This document shows, piece by piece, positions 1-11,160 of a stretch of DNA of 64,000 nt (position 1 is its first letter; each line of letters opens with the position of its first letter). A model generated the notes under the pieces. That model was not told the DNA's origin. It saw only the letters and a list, made by a program, of their open reading frames with translations, and ran no database searches. Both the position numbers and the translations under genes were made by a program. The stretch lies in the NCBI GenBank assembly GCA_015680685.1, contig MNCI01002303.1:399154-463153 (forward strand). The letters are read 5' to 3'. This stretch comes from Gnetum montanum (lineage: Eukaryota > Streptophyta > Gnetopsida > Gnetales > Gnetaceae).

Positions 1-243
1 AACTTGCAAGCACATAGTCCCCCCTTTCGTAGAGCAAGCCTCAAAACCACCTACTCCAGGCTGCCCACCACCTACGGCAAAGAAATCAGCCCCAACCCCT
101 GCCAATCCACCATCACCCTCAACACCCTTGACCTCAGCCCCATCAAGCACTATGCCACCGCTCCCCCCACCGTGTCCCTCCAGGCCAAATGCTCCTAGGT
201 CTCCACTACCACCAAGCCCTCCTGAACCTTTGCTACAGCTCAT
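1..243 (-). CDS. possible Gly-rich protein, 5' part, runs off window edge
   Basis: A minus-strand frame is open from an ATG at 241-243 to the left edge (81 codons), with a stop upstream near 280. It is rich in Gly with scattered acidic and hydrophobic residues and no domain I recognise. The stretch is much richer in G+C than the flanking DNA, which becomes AT-rich abruptly near 310. Both strands are open here, which G+C-rich DNA can give by chance. It could be the start of a divergent Gly-rich protein, or the reverse of a Pro-rich frame. Weak call. Confidence 0.22.
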   Translation of the reverse strand, partial: MSCSKGSGGLGGSGDLGAFGLEGHGGGSGGIVLDGAEVKGVEGDGGLAGVGADFFAVGGGQPGVGGFEACSTKGGTMCLQV

Positions 244-309
244 GATCCCTCCTGCACCCTTCGAGTTCCCACCACTACTCCCATTTCAAATCCTCCGTCC
301 CATGCCCTT

Positions 310-2056
310 CAAATGTTTGAGGTCCATACAATATATTATTAACATAATATATATTAATATACTTTTATGCTTAAGGACCAAGCATAAGAAAATAAATAAT
401 ATTTTGAGATCCTAAGTCTGAAACACCAAGGTAGTACAAGAACATAGGAAGAAGATATTTAAGCTGTGGGATTTGATAGTGTAATGATGTCAACACCGAA
501 AAATTTTTACTGGAAATCATAAGGGTATTGTTTGTTACATTTCTTGGGCATGCATTATCTTAATCTTCCATAAATTCCAGCGGTATTCTCTACTGAGAAT
601 AATCACATTTGACTAAGACTTTTTGTGGTGTATTACCTTGACATCCTTGCATGCTTTGATACAGTCTTTTGCAACCGGTGTACGTTCTGTTAAATTAACA
701 CTGTAATTAATCATAATTAATGTTGCGACAGCATCTAGTTATGTTGCAGCTTTTACCAATGTGAATGGTTTCTCTTCATAAAATTTGACGTTAAGTTAAG
801 ATTACGTTGACACATTATAAAGCCATGTGATTAAAGAATTTTTTTAAGTGGGTAGTGGTGGGTAAGGTTTGCGATGGACAGGCCTCCATATTGGTGTATG
901 CAAAGATATGTCAAGGGTGTTGGTACTTGGCTCTGAACTTAGTACTTAATATAATGATATTGTGTGTTCACATTATGATTAGAAGCTTTTGCTTTTTTCG
1001 AAAACTTCATCTTCGCACTACTGCTTTACAAATTACAATTGTTCATTGTTGCAAAGATTCTCTTTCAGTTGTTTGACGTTGACTCCTTTTCACTTCCCTC
1101 TATCCCATTTTTCTTGTTTCCATTTTTTTCTTTTTGGTTCAGTTTTTCTTTTCTTTTCTGTTTTTTACCTCAAATTTAGTTTTGCCAGGGGAAAAGAAAT
1201 CCAGCGGTATGCAAACTCCAACTTGAAAGAGTGTAGACAGGGAATTCTCTATTATTACTTTAAACTGAGTGAACCTGTTTAGTATCACGATTTAGAATAG
1301 ATTGTTTGCTGCTAAACCCCCAGAATAAATTAGTTTCTCTCCTCTGATTTCTTTTAAAATCTGGACCTATCTGCAAAAAAGAAATTTGATAATAAAATGT
1401 TTGCCTATGTTCTTGAGAAAAGTTGCCTCTGTGATGTCTAAGAAAGTAAACTGTTCCTAATAGGGTTGCTTGAAAACTATTTCTGTACGTATCCCGTTAT
1501 CTAACAAATGGTAAATTCAATGTCCCATTCTTTAATTTTCAGCAAGGTATGCTTCCTACAATGTTAGCTATGTTCTTAAAGTTTAGCTAGTTGATCCCAG
1601 AATAGAAGCGGGCATGAATACAAATCTGAAAACCCAAGCAGCAGTTTTCAAGGTGTTGCAGCATTGATCCATTACAAATTTTCTTATGTTCATTTTGATC
1701 AGCATAGTTTCCTACTTTTATTTAATAATATTAGCTGGTTAGATATATAGCTAATTATGCACAGAACAATAATGAGATTGTTAACGAACACAATCTACAA
1801 ATCTCAAAAGCACAAAGTCGGGGCTTTATTTTGTTAACTACATCTTTTAAACATGACACGGTCTGAGCTTGAAGACAATATTAATAATGCTTCGCTGATA
1901 TTAAACAGAATGCATGACAAACAGATTATGTAAAACATGATTACAGGAGGAAGAGAGTTTGAACTAATTTTTTTTTTGTCTTATTCATTGATATTGTCAG
2001 GGTAATTTAAGAACTTGCATGTTTCGTGACTAATGCATCATAATTCACTGTATCAG
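310..2056. other. AT-rich non-coding stretch upstream of the kinase exons
   Basis: No exon of a receptor ectodomain can be recognised. Short frames at 855-1076 and 989-1282 (+) are low-complexity and do not resemble LRR, malectin or Cys-rich repeats. If the downstream kinase is complete, its ectodomain exons lie left of the window or are too short to see. Intronic or intergenic sequence is the plain reading. Confidence 0.5.
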
Positions 2057-4376
2057 AATTTAACCTTACAACTAAAAGCTCCACAAACTCCAGTAAAAGT
2101 GGAAGTAAAAGGAGAATGGTGATTGGGATCATCTTTGGATGTTTAGCCATATTGTTAGCATTTGGATCCTTTATAATTTGGCTAAGGAGAACTAAATACC
2201 CTTCAACTCAATCAGGTAAAGATGACAGTACTGTACATGTGGAAGGTGTGATATTTGAACTTTTGTCAACTACTGATGCACACGCATGATTATTTATTGA
2301 AACTTTTCAGGTTTAAAAGATTTTCGATCCACAGTGGAACAGTTTACGTTTTCTCAGTTGCAAACTGCAACACGAAATTTCAACGAGGAAAACAAATTAG
2401 GCCAGGGAGCATATGGCGTAGTTTACAAGGCATGTAGCTATTCTTCCTTCTAATAGTCTATCTGCAACTGTAAAGTGATTGCCTACTTATCTCCAATTTT
2501 AATGTTGCAGGGTATTCTTCCAGGTAATAAACAGATTGCCGTGAAGCAACTATCTTCCACATCAAAACAAGGAGTTCAACAATTTATGAATGAAGTTGCC
2601 GCTATATCTTCTGTGCAACACAGAAACCTTGTGAGGCTACATGGGTGTTGTATTGAAGGAGATCATAGAATTCTTGTTTACGAATATTTAGAAAATAACA
2701 GCCTTGAGCAAGCATTATTTGGTAAGCTTTATATGCTTTAGCAATAATTTATGGAACTTAAAAAAATATGTCTACATTTTAAGTGCATTGAGATAACCAT
2801 TTGTGCCGATCATGCAGTTTCTAGAATCAGGCTCGATTGGCCCACTAGATATGACATTTGCATACAGATTGCAAGTGGACTTGCATATCTTCATGAAGAA
2901 TCTCATGTCAAGATAATTCACAGGGATGTCAAAGCTAGTAACATTCTCTTAGATGAGTCGTTGAATCCACAGATTTCAGATTTTGGATTGGCAAAGCTTT
3001 CAGACTCCAAGGAAACCCATATGACCACTAGGGTTGCTGGAACATAGTAAGATTTTTTTGTTATGTTTTCCATTCTTGGATGAAATCATTCATAGAGCTG
3101 CAAGATTATACATCATTTTGAATCAATATTTTCTTTTAAATTTAACTGCGCAATGATTTTAATCCCTAACCATTCTAGAAAAATGGAAAGGTCAAAATAT
3201 TTTAAAAATTTCTACTAGGGTGTATGCACTTGACAAGGAGAAACTCTGGTCTCTTTATTGCTAACTTAGAATGTGAGAAACTGACAAACTCACAAACTAC
3301 TGTGACCTGCTAACAAAATTGAAATTCTGCAGTGGATATCTGGCTCCAGAATATGCTATGAGAGGGTACCTCACAGAAAAAGCAGATGTCTTCAGTTTTG
3401 GGGTGGTGGCCTTGGAGATTGTCAGTGGTAGGAGGAACGAAGATCCACACTTGTCTGAAGAGAAATCCTATCTTTTGCAATGGGTAAGTGTTGCCAATGG
3501 TTGGACGTCATTGTTTAACGAGAGTATCAGTATATTCATAGATTGGGATTATAGTTCTTTTTCAGCGATGAAACATGTTAACAGGAAGAGTGACGAAGTC
3601 GGTTTTCTCTATTATTCGTACATTTCAACTGATACTGAAAAGTAATTGAGTATTTATTTATATCACATTGAGACCTAAGGCTCTGTTGGGCAGAATCCAG
3701 TTTCAGCCTTTCTTTAAGACACGGTCTACATATTTCAGTAAACCGTTAAGCTATTGGTGTGAGATTTCGAGGGTAGCTCTTTGACTCACATATAAAGGTC
3801 ATCACATGCAACTTCAACGCTATTCTCATCCTGTCAAGCAGGGTCTCAGAAGGGTCTAACAGGAGCAAAAGCCTAACTCAGAGAAACAAGCACTTTACCA
3901 TCATTATCACCTATACCTATACTAAAATTAAATGTTTGAGAGTCTACCCTAGTGGGATTGAACCCTTTGCTAAAACTGTGCCCTTACCAATAAAGTAAGG
4001 GCTCATTGATATAGACATGTGGTGGTTTTGAATGCAGACCTGGGAACTATATGAACAGGGCAGGCTGCTGGAGCTTCTGGATGAGACTGTACTAGACACT
4101 GCACGTGCTGATCAAGTGGAGAGGGTGATTGCTGTGTCACTGCTGTGCACTCAGGTTGTGTCAGTGAAGCGGCCATCCATGTCTCGGGTGGTGAACATGT
4201 TGGCCCATGATTCACCCACTGTCATAGTTGACATTCCCCGTCCATCTTACATTGCAGATTTCATGAATGCTTGGAAAGGCAGTCAAGTTGTTGATTCAGC
4301 AAAATCATCATCCATAACAGCGTCACCTTATGTTCAATCCGATATAGCTGCATCCATCATAGAAGAAGGTCGATAG
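2057..4376 (+). CDS. receptor-like Ser/Thr kinase (DLSV group, LRR-VIII/CRPK1-like), TM and kinase exons
   Basis: Exons seen: 2057-2215, 2311-2429, 2511-2721, 2818-3046, 3333-3483 and 4038-4376, with mutually compatible phases, giving about 401 residues. Residues 20-42 form a membrane segment (start [12 protein letters not shown]) followed by basic residues. The kinase follows: Gly loop GQGAYGVVY (about 83-91), ATP-binding Lys in IAVK (about 104), HRDVKASN catalytic loop, DFG and APE, so it is an RD kinase with all key residues. The C-terminal tail after RPSYIADF is Ser-rich. Exon phases and motifs resemble plant LRR-VIII (At1g56140-type) and CRPK1-type kinases; I cannot choose between them without the ectodomain, which is not in view. 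It should sit in the plasma membrane and phosphorylate Ser/Thr targets. The 2057 boundary rests on phase and an AG, and is the least certain. Confidence 0.85.
2430..2510 (+). other. GC-AG intron of the receptor kinase gene
   Basis: The frame through the Gly loop ends in ...VVYK at 2429 and resumes with GILPG at 2511. The only donor that keeps both is AAG|GCATGT at 2430; the acceptor is TTGCAG at 2505-2510. All other introns in this gene use GT. GC donors are a known minor class of U2 introns. The K|G boundary matches the usual exon junction after the Gly loop in this kinase group. Confidence 0.75.
3484..4037 (+). other. last and longest intron of the receptor kinase gene
   Basis: Donor TGG|GTAAGT at 3484 and acceptor AATGCAG ending at 4037. 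Splicing joins ...YLLQW to TWELYEQ in phase 0, as expected in kinase subdomain X. Reading through without splicing gives a frame that stops after about 50 codons. No embedded element is recognisable. Confidence 0.7.
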
Positions 4377-4411
4377 ATTCCCGAAATGCGGTCGATAGAT
4401 TCCCGAAATGC
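4368..4411 (+). repeat. perfect 22-bp tandem duplication across the kinase stop codon
   Basis: The 22-bp unit starting GGTCGATAGATTCCCG occurs twice head to tail, at 4368-4389 and 4390-4411, with no differences by eye. The first copy holds the TAG stop at 4374-4376; the second lies in the 3' UTR. Confidence 0.9.
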
Positions 4412-5330
4412 ATGAACTTTCTCTGAGAAAGGGTTCCACTATTTGGAATCCAAGTACATGCAAGATTTCAATCTGCTTAAGTGCTTAAGTTCCAAATTCA
4501 TGCAAGATTTGGCGTCCCTAAATTCCTTTCTTGCATTATACAACCTGAATGAAATATATTTTAAATGCATAGCGTGGTTAGAGGACCATACACGGTCTGA
4601 ACCGCGTGCAACCCAAAACACGCCCGTGTTTTTTCGGTGCTTGTAAATATGAATAGTATGCATGTTTTTGACAATTGTCTTTTATTTTTATCTTTTTATG
4701 ACGTATGTAGAGACCTGCGTTTGGTTGGATATTTATGGCATAATATTAATATTGTTAAGTTCTCAAACTTGGATTTGTGAAATTTCTAATTTCTGCATTC
4801 TGCTTTCAAGAATGATAATAATTGAGTGTACTCAACGTGAGGGATACAACAAAATTTACGAACAATGGAACTCCTTTCATATAGTGATATGAAGTAAAAA
4901 AAGAAACGATATAACCTGATACTGATCTCTACAAAAATGTGAAATATACGGCATAGATGTGAAATATACCGCATAGAATCATATTCATTCAGTAACAGGA
5001 CTTCGGTTGTATTAATTTTACCTCAATTCTCCACGTTTCTGCTTCTGCCTTTGCCTTTTCGTGATTTTCTCACGATTGTATTTTAAGTTCTTCAGGTTTA
5101 TGCCTGAAAACAAAATGCCGTCAGTATTGAAGCGTCTGTTGTATCACCATACGTGGGCCTCTAAAATATAAAGCAAGGGAATTCTAAAATCATGGTAAAT
5201 TGATTCATAATCATTTACACCGCCTAACCATAGCTTTTAACCCTCAACGAACATATCATAACATTGCATAAAATTGAAACGAGACTATGAAAAGTAAAAC
5301 AAGCACAACGCATACAGGTCAATCTTAAAT
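4412..5330. other. intergenic stretch, nothing recognised
   Basis: Contains the 3' flank of the kinase gene and AT-rich sequence. Short frames on both strands (near 4439-4663 and 4662-4974) are composition artefacts with no motif. A short near-perfect direct repeat, a GTGAAATATAC-type unit, occurs at about 4939-4974. Confidence 0.5.
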
Positions 5331-5858
5331 CTAACCTTGCAATATACTGCACTTTTTCTGCCTCCTCCCGCACGTGCATCCAAAGCAGCTGTCGTACTTA
5401 AGAGGTGAATCTTTTGTTTCAATACTTACCTGTGAATCTTTTGTTTCAAAAGACTTTGTAGAAATTTCTTCCTGCTCTTGCTTCCGTGCCCATGCTGTAA
5501 TGTTAGTCTTCCCCAATTTTGCTCCTAAAGCTTTTATTTCTTGTCGGGTCTTCGCATGCAATTCCTTTTCAGATTGTGAATCTTTTGTTTCAAAAGACTT
5601 TGTAGAATTTTCTTCCTGCTCTTGCTTCCGTACCCATGTTGTAATGTTAGTCTTCCCCAATTTTGCTCCTAGAGCTTTTATTTCCTGGCGGGTCTTTGCA
5701 TGCAATTCCTTTTCAGATAACTCAGAAGCATTTATCCTTGGTTGGGATTCTAGCTCGTTGTCAGTGACAGAAATTGGTTGGGAAGCTGGAGTGCCCTGAT
5801 GGTTTGCTTGGTCTGTTGTCTCTGCATCATCCAAATTGTCATCATGATATGACAAAAC
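5331..5858 (-). CDS. unrecognised charged protein exon with a duplicated 48-residue unit (gene or fragment)
   Basis: Open frame of about 174 codons without any in-frame Met, so it is an internal or terminal exon, or a fragment. An acidic Asn/Gln-rich N-terminal part is followed by two tandem 48-residue units beginning SEKELHAKTRQEIKALGAKL. Each is Lys/Glu-rich, probably helical, with a conserved Trp. The last unit ends at a very good 5' splice site, CAG|GTAAGT (exon end 5430). Read-through instead gives a Cys/basic tail (CFGCTCGRRQKKC) to a stop at 5331. A possible acceptor lies at about 5859-5860. I recognise no family; the C-terminal Cys cluster recalls lipidated tails, but that is a guess. 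The unspliced C terminus may be an artefact if the donor is used. Confidence 0.45.
   Translation of the reverse strand, partial: VLSYHDDNLDDAETTDQANHQGTPASQPISVTDNELESQPRINASELSEKELHAKTRQEIKALGAKLGKTNITTWVRKQEQEENSTKSFETKDSQSEKELHAKTRQEIKALGAKLGKTNITAWARKQEQEEISTKSFETKDSQVSIETKDSPLKYDSCFGCTCGRRQKKCSILQG
5431..5718 (-). repeat. 144-bp direct tandem duplication inside the exon
   Basis: Units 5431-5574 and 5575-5718 align without gaps and differ at only about ten positions by eye. 144 is a multiple of three, so the frame is kept. A further 17-bp piece of the unit end recurs at 5406-5422. Confidence 0.9.
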
Positions 5859-6024
5859 TTAACTGTTTATTTTTCCCCATAAAATCATTGCAGTCATAGA
5901 AATAGTACAATGAACTACTACTTAGAGAATCAATTTGATTTTATGCTCAGAGAATGACTATGAAAGTCATTTTCTTCCTTAGAAAATTAATGGAGAAATT
6001 TAGATGTAAGAAGATAAATTTAAA

Positions 6025-6460
6025 TATGATTTTCATTGACTTAGAGAAAGGTTATAATAGAGTCCACCAAGAAATCATTTAATGGACTTTAAAAGGAAAG
6101 ATATTTTTAATGAATACATAAAGGTTTTTTAACATAAGTACAATGGAGCCATAATTGGAGTTTGCACTATCTATGGAGAGTACAAACTTCCTTATGAACA
6201 TTGAGCTGCATCAAGGATTTGCTTCTTTATTTATGTCTGTTGTAAATGATATTGTGTTGGTACATAAACCAAGGGAAGTCCTTGTAAAAATGGAGGCTTG
6301 AAGAACTACCCTAGAATCAAGGGATTAAAAACAATAAAAAAAAATACATGGAGTACATTTTTAATGGAAAAGCAAGCAATTAAAATAAGAAGATTAGAAT
6401 TGAAATAAATAAAATTACATAAAGTAAACAACTCAAATACTTCATATACTTATACAAATG
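6025..6460 (+). pseudogene. LINE reverse transcriptase fragment
   Basis: Broken frames carry the palm region of a non-LTR RT: FIDLEKGYNRVHQEII (motif A region), then a YNGAI-type block, a degraded 'LHQG' region, and the downstream block ending near RTTLESRGLK. Several stops and at least one frameshift are present. The catalytic YxDD block is not recognisable. It sits directly before an endonuclease fragment in the same orientation, the reverse of normal LINE order, so these are probably two copies or a rearranged one. Confidence 0.65.
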
Positions 6461-6464
6461 GATG

Positions 6465-7182
6465 GTGAGATTAAGGTGTGTATTTCTTAACATTGATAGT
6501 GGAATTGCAAATAAAGTTGTTTCTTTGAATAGTATTAGCTTCTTTGATAGCTTTAATATTTTTTGGTTTGTTGAAACTTGGGAAGATGTTGGTTCTTTAG
6601 ATTTAGAAGTTTCTAGATTTATTAAATTTGTTGCAAGAAATACAAGAATAAGATAAAAAGGAAAACCTTCTAAGGACATTGTAGTGCTAGTGAAGAAATC
6701 TCTTGAAAATTGTGTACTTTTAGAAAAGATTAATGATCATAAATAATATGTTTGGCTAAAAATCTTATGTTAGCATGGTTGTGCTTTCCTTGTTATATGC
6801 TATTTTGCTCCTAGATATGCTACATTGTATGATTCTATCAAGTTGTCTTGTGATCATCCTTTTCAATTCTTAGGCAGAGATATTGTAGAATTTGCAACAA
6901 AAGGCTTAGTTTTTATTTGTAGATATTTTAATGCAAGGATAGGTTTATAACAAATAAAAATTATTCAGTGGCAACATAATGTTGGCGGTTTAGACATTGT
7001 TGAACATCATAGTTAGACCCAACATTTTACCAATGGCACTATTAATAAGATGGGTCAACAACTATCAGAATGGATAAACATTTTTGATTGTTTGATTTGC
7101 AATGGCCTTGCTAGATTTCCTCAATCTTCATCATTTACTTTCATAGGACCTTAAAGTAACCCTTGTATTGATTTGCTTTTTT
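6465..7182 (+). pseudogene. LINE apurinic-type endonuclease fragment
   Basis: Frames read VETWEDVGSLDLEVSRF, then CYFAPRYATLYDS, then CRYFNAR (usually GDFNAR) and finally NGLARFPQSS. These are successive landmarks of the APE-like endonuclease of plant LINEs. There are a handful of stops. The match ends abruptly at 7182, where the LTR of M1 begins, so M1 appears to have inserted into this LINE. Confidence 0.7.
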
Positions 7183-8410
7183 TGTTCATAGGCAAGTGTT
7201 CCCTATGTCCAACCATATAAATTACAAGTATGTACATGTGATTCAGTAGAATTCCATTGACCTCGTCTAAGTGGATATTATCCTAGATAGTTAAACATGG
7301 CATTGCTAGTCATTGTCTTCCTAATCATCACTTGTGCTAACTCAATGGGTATGGCTGAGTGAGATTAAAGTATTTTTATTATTATTAGCGAAGTATTTAA
7401 AAGAATTAAGAGCATTGCGATAGAGAAATTTGAGAAATGAAAGAATCAAAATAACCACACATTAGACTCTATGATAAATTAAGTTAAAATGCATAAGAAA
7501 TGAAGAGTTGTTCCATACACCCAACCAAACCAGGGCAAACAATGAGGCACTACATTTTCATTCACATTGGTTCATATTTATACATGAAGTGATACAACAT
7601 TATTCCCCAAATAACTTTTGGTTTAGTGCTTATTTATAGGGATCTTCTCTCATCATGCATCCCATTATTTATGAGATAGCTCTTTATCTTATGTACCTCA
7701 AATAGGTACAATGCATCATCCTCTTAATTTAGGATTTACCATATATGTAATGTTGGCATTATCCTCATAGTATTAATACCAAAAGGTGATTAAAATATTA
7801 ATTTTTAACTAATCATGAAACTAAGTGCTATCTAATCTATCCTAAGCATAGCATATCTATTTCCACTTTTTGTACCCATACTGAACTTATACTAACATTG
7901 TTGGGTTACCAACTGATTATTGCTGGGTGTACCAAATATACATTGCTAGGGTTACCAAGCATTAGTATGACATGTTTGAATTGGTCACACTTACGTTGTT
8001 ACAAAATAAATTATTAATTTCCAAAGTGTAGAAAAGTAAAATTCATTTAAAGTAAAGTGCTTGAAAATAAACTAAGTGCTAATCCAAGTGTTACAATGGA
8101 ATGAATTAATCTCAATTTTATTGTTGTCATGCAAAAGTGTCCACGTCCAACTTGCCTTCAAATAAAACTTTGTTCAATTAACTCAATCTACACAGTAGGC
8201 ACTCAAAGGAAAATCTAAGTCTTATGAAAACAAATTGCAAGAATTTTGCTTAGTGAATAACCAAAAGTGTCATAAAGGTGGATGGTGTGTGCATTTATAT
8301 AGGCTTATGGAGGAGTAGCATCGATGCATATACACTAATGCATCCAAGGATGTGTTGATAGGACTACACCAACAAGCATACTTTAATGCAACTAATGAAC
8401 TTGGACTTCA
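7183..8410 (-). repeat. M1 3' LTR
   Basis: On the plus strand it starts with a degraded end (expected TGATGAGT, seen TGTTCATA) and runs to about 8410, followed by a reversed polypurine tract. The order of sub-blocks matches the other LTRs in the window: a conserved R/U5-side part near 7200-7330, the 'allele-like' short repeats near 7870-7990, and a U3 part with TATA near 8293-8301 (ATTTATATAGG on plus). At about 1.23 kb it is longer than the others. No TSD could be paired. Confidence 0.65.
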
Positions 8411-8640
8411 TTATATCCCCACAACTAACTAAAAACTTGTCCTTAAGTGAACAAAAAATGGGATTGAGTTGCTTACAACATTTGGGAAGTATGGAACTAA
8501 TAGTGAACTAACTATTTGACTATAATAACAAATAAACTCAAGTACCATGTTACAAAATATTTGTGTGGTTATAAAAGTTGTATAATGCATAAAAATTTGG
8601 ATAGGTTAACAAAATTTACAAGTGTTGGCCAAATGTAATG
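8411..8640 (-). other. M1 polypurine tract and short 3' non-coding region
   Basis: TATCCCCACAAC right after the LTR reads as a purine-rich tract ending in GGGGATA on the minus strand. This is the plus-strand priming site expected immediately upstream of a 3' LTR. The following sequence (ACTTGTCCTTAAGTGAAC) matches the equivalent place in O, Q and M2. Confidence 0.55.
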
Positions 8641-11050
8641 GAGCAAAAGGAGATCTTCACACTATGCCTAGAGGTGAAGGCTCTTGTGGTGTGGGGGGTC
8701 CTTGATCACATCCTTATTCTACTGGTGTTTTGGACTGCCCTACTTTTGCTATTATTGCCTCTAAGAATGTAAAGGTGTCCAAGAGTATCTTCATCTTCTC
8801 CTCCTTGCTCTATGAATCGTAAATGATCTAAGAAGCTTCTCCTAAATTGCTTGGTCTAGGTACATCTCATGGGAAGGACATGATTGAAAACATCTCTTTC
8901 ATGTTCAAAAACTAGGTTGCAAACTATGTTCAATGTCAAATGTATGAATAAGGTTTTGTAGTTCCTAGTAGTCATTCATTCTTCTAGCTAAGTTCTCACC
9001 CACTGATCTTTGATCTATGAATTTGCTTATGAGAACTTCAAGCTCTGCATTAGCCACTTCCAACTTTTGCTTTGTGTCTTTGTGGAGCTTAAACTCCACC
9101 TCATAAAGGAGGTAGGAGCTAGCCAATTTCTTCTCCAATTTAGATCTTGAACTTCCTACTATTCACATTGCTAGGTTTGCATAACAAAGGTTGGCTAACT
9201 TCATGTACTTCATATCTTCAATTTGCAACTCCTTTAGCCAGATTTTAGCTTGATTGTAGGTGTTAAGACCATTAAAGATGGGCTTCCATAAATCATCCCT
9301 TTGTTGGAATTGTTGGAGGGCTTCATTCACCTTAGCCTTAGTAAATTTGATTTCTTTTTCATTGATCTCTTTGAGTATTCCAACTTGGTTCCTATAGTAA
9401 TTTTCCACTCTTTCATATTTGAGAGCTTCATTTTTCCAAGCAGTGATCTCAATGGTAGTCTTTTGGTGAAGGGCATAAATCTTCTTTATTGAGAGATTTT
9501 GATTTTCTACAGCCAACCTCCTCACATCCTAGCTCACCTTAGCAAGCTGTTTCTATTGGTGATGAATGTATTTAACCATTTGATCCTTTTGGTGTTCAAC
9601 ATTTCACAAGCAGTGGTTCTCTTGGATCAACAAAATATTTTTCTTATGGATTTTCTCTTAGCATTTCTTTTAAGAATGACACATTGAATATCATCATCTT
9701 TTTTGCATATTTGGCCTTCTAAGGTCTTTGTTGAAGCTACCAGAAAGCTTCATCTCTTGTAACCTTAGGCCTGCAAATGGATGGATTTGACAAGTAGGCT
9801 CTAATTTTTGTAACCCTGACTACCAACCATCAATTACTAATGGTGGCCTTCTCAAGTGATGCGTTGGTGATAAGCAACTTGTCCTTTATCTCTAGCAATT
9901 ATGAATGGGAGGTTGAAATGTCTTCCAAGAGATCAAAGAACTCTGGAATCAGTTGTTTGACTCTGACCAGTCACTCTAGCACTTCTTTATGTTGCATTGC
10001 ACTCATTTCCTTGTGCCATGCTTTTTCAAACACTTGGAAATCTACCATGGTACCAACATTAGGGATACATTTTCCAAGGGCACTTAAGGATTTCCCAATT
10101 CTATCTACCACCATCTCTACTATAGTCTCCTAGCCCTTATATGGCATAATCAAGACTTTTGCTCCTTTTTCCTCCTCTAGTATCATAGAAAAGACTACTA
10201 TATTCCTAGAGACTTTGGGGAATTCTTATCCTAGAATGGACATAGTGACTTCTCTAACATTGGGATTGGTATGAACACACACCTAGTCTCTTCGTGAGGA
10301 GAACAATGGGGCCATTTCATCCACTGGCTAGCTAATGGTTCTAGCAATCTTGTTTAGGTGGCTCATGACCAGATGATAGATGGAGGATTCACCACCACCT
10401 CCAGAGGCTTATTATTGAAATTTTTATTCCCTAAGTTTCCTTAGATGTTTGTTAGCTGCAATCATTTTAGGTGTCATCTCTAGTGTTGTAGCTGGTGGTG
10501 GAGGTGGCAACTCCTCTTCCTAAAACTTGGTAGGGACTTTGTCCTTCATCATCTCCTAACATGATGCAACAAGAGCCTTGTAGAAGACATCGTTAGCATA
10601 GCAAGCTATGCCTCCCCTTTTCCAAAGTTTTCTAATTAGATAGGGAAAGAAGAGTATCTTTCTATCCTTCTCATTTTCCTTTAAATGTTTTAGGAAGATG
10701 AGTTGGGGAAGGTTGACTTGGAAATTCCCACTTAGAGCTATGCATGCCCTAGCAAAGAAGGTAATCACCTTGCTTGGCCTCACTATATGATTGAGGTGAT
10801 AAGCCACAATCTTGAAGTAGGCTTTCTTTGTCTTGGTTGGGGCATTGTGCTTTTTGCAATCCACTCCATAGCACCAATAAACCTGTTATTTCTTTGCCTC
10901 AAGGTCTACTTGTGTTGAAATCTCTACTAATTTTTCCCTGGTGTTTAGTAATTCGAGGACTTCAATAATAGCCTCAATTAGGTAGGAGATAGTGATGTAT
11001 TTGATTTTAACTATAGCATCTTCTTATTGTTTGTTTCCCCTTGTATTTGC
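8640..11050 (-). pseudogene. M1 3' extra ORF (env position), decayed
   Basis: Two stretches stay open. 10556-10864 reads as a segment with FKIVAYHLNHIVRPSKV, FFARACIAL and LFFPYLIRKLWKRGG. This pattern is like the 'putative plant transposon protein' family (PF20167) from memory, not searched. 9163-9525 is a Lys/Glu-rich coiled coil ending in a conserved block around ELQIEDMKYMKLANLCYANL. A Pro-rich linker lies between. Stops interrupt the rest. The N-terminal start seen in P, O and M2 (MAPK or MVPK) is missing: the upstream promoter block joins almost directly to the conserved segment. It could serve particle structure or cell-to-cell functions; nothing here shows which. Confidence 0.6.
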
Positions 11051-11074
11051 TTCAAAATGTGAAAAATAAGCTAA

Positions 11075-11160
11075 GTGTCATATGTATATATAGGATTTTT
11101 GTGTTTCATTGATGTCTCCAATTGCGTTGATGAGAATGCATCAATGCAACCATTCACATT
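11075..11160 (-). promoter_or_regulatory. M1 internal U3-like promoter block
   Basis: Contains a TATA-like GTATATATAGG (plus, about 11083-11093) and a GCATCAATGC-type motif near 11144. M1's own LTR has TTTATATAGG and GCATCGATGC in the same spacing sense (8293-8330). It lies just upstream of the extra ORF on the minus strand. Function is inferred. Confidence 0.5.

Noticed and set aside
855-1282. Two overlapping plus-strand open frames before the kinase
   Set aside because: Low-complexity Phe/Ser/Leu-rich, no motif, no splice-compatible link to 2057.
5374-5799. 141-codon plus-strand frame
   Set aside because: Reverse shadow of the Lys/Glu-rich minus exon and its duplication.
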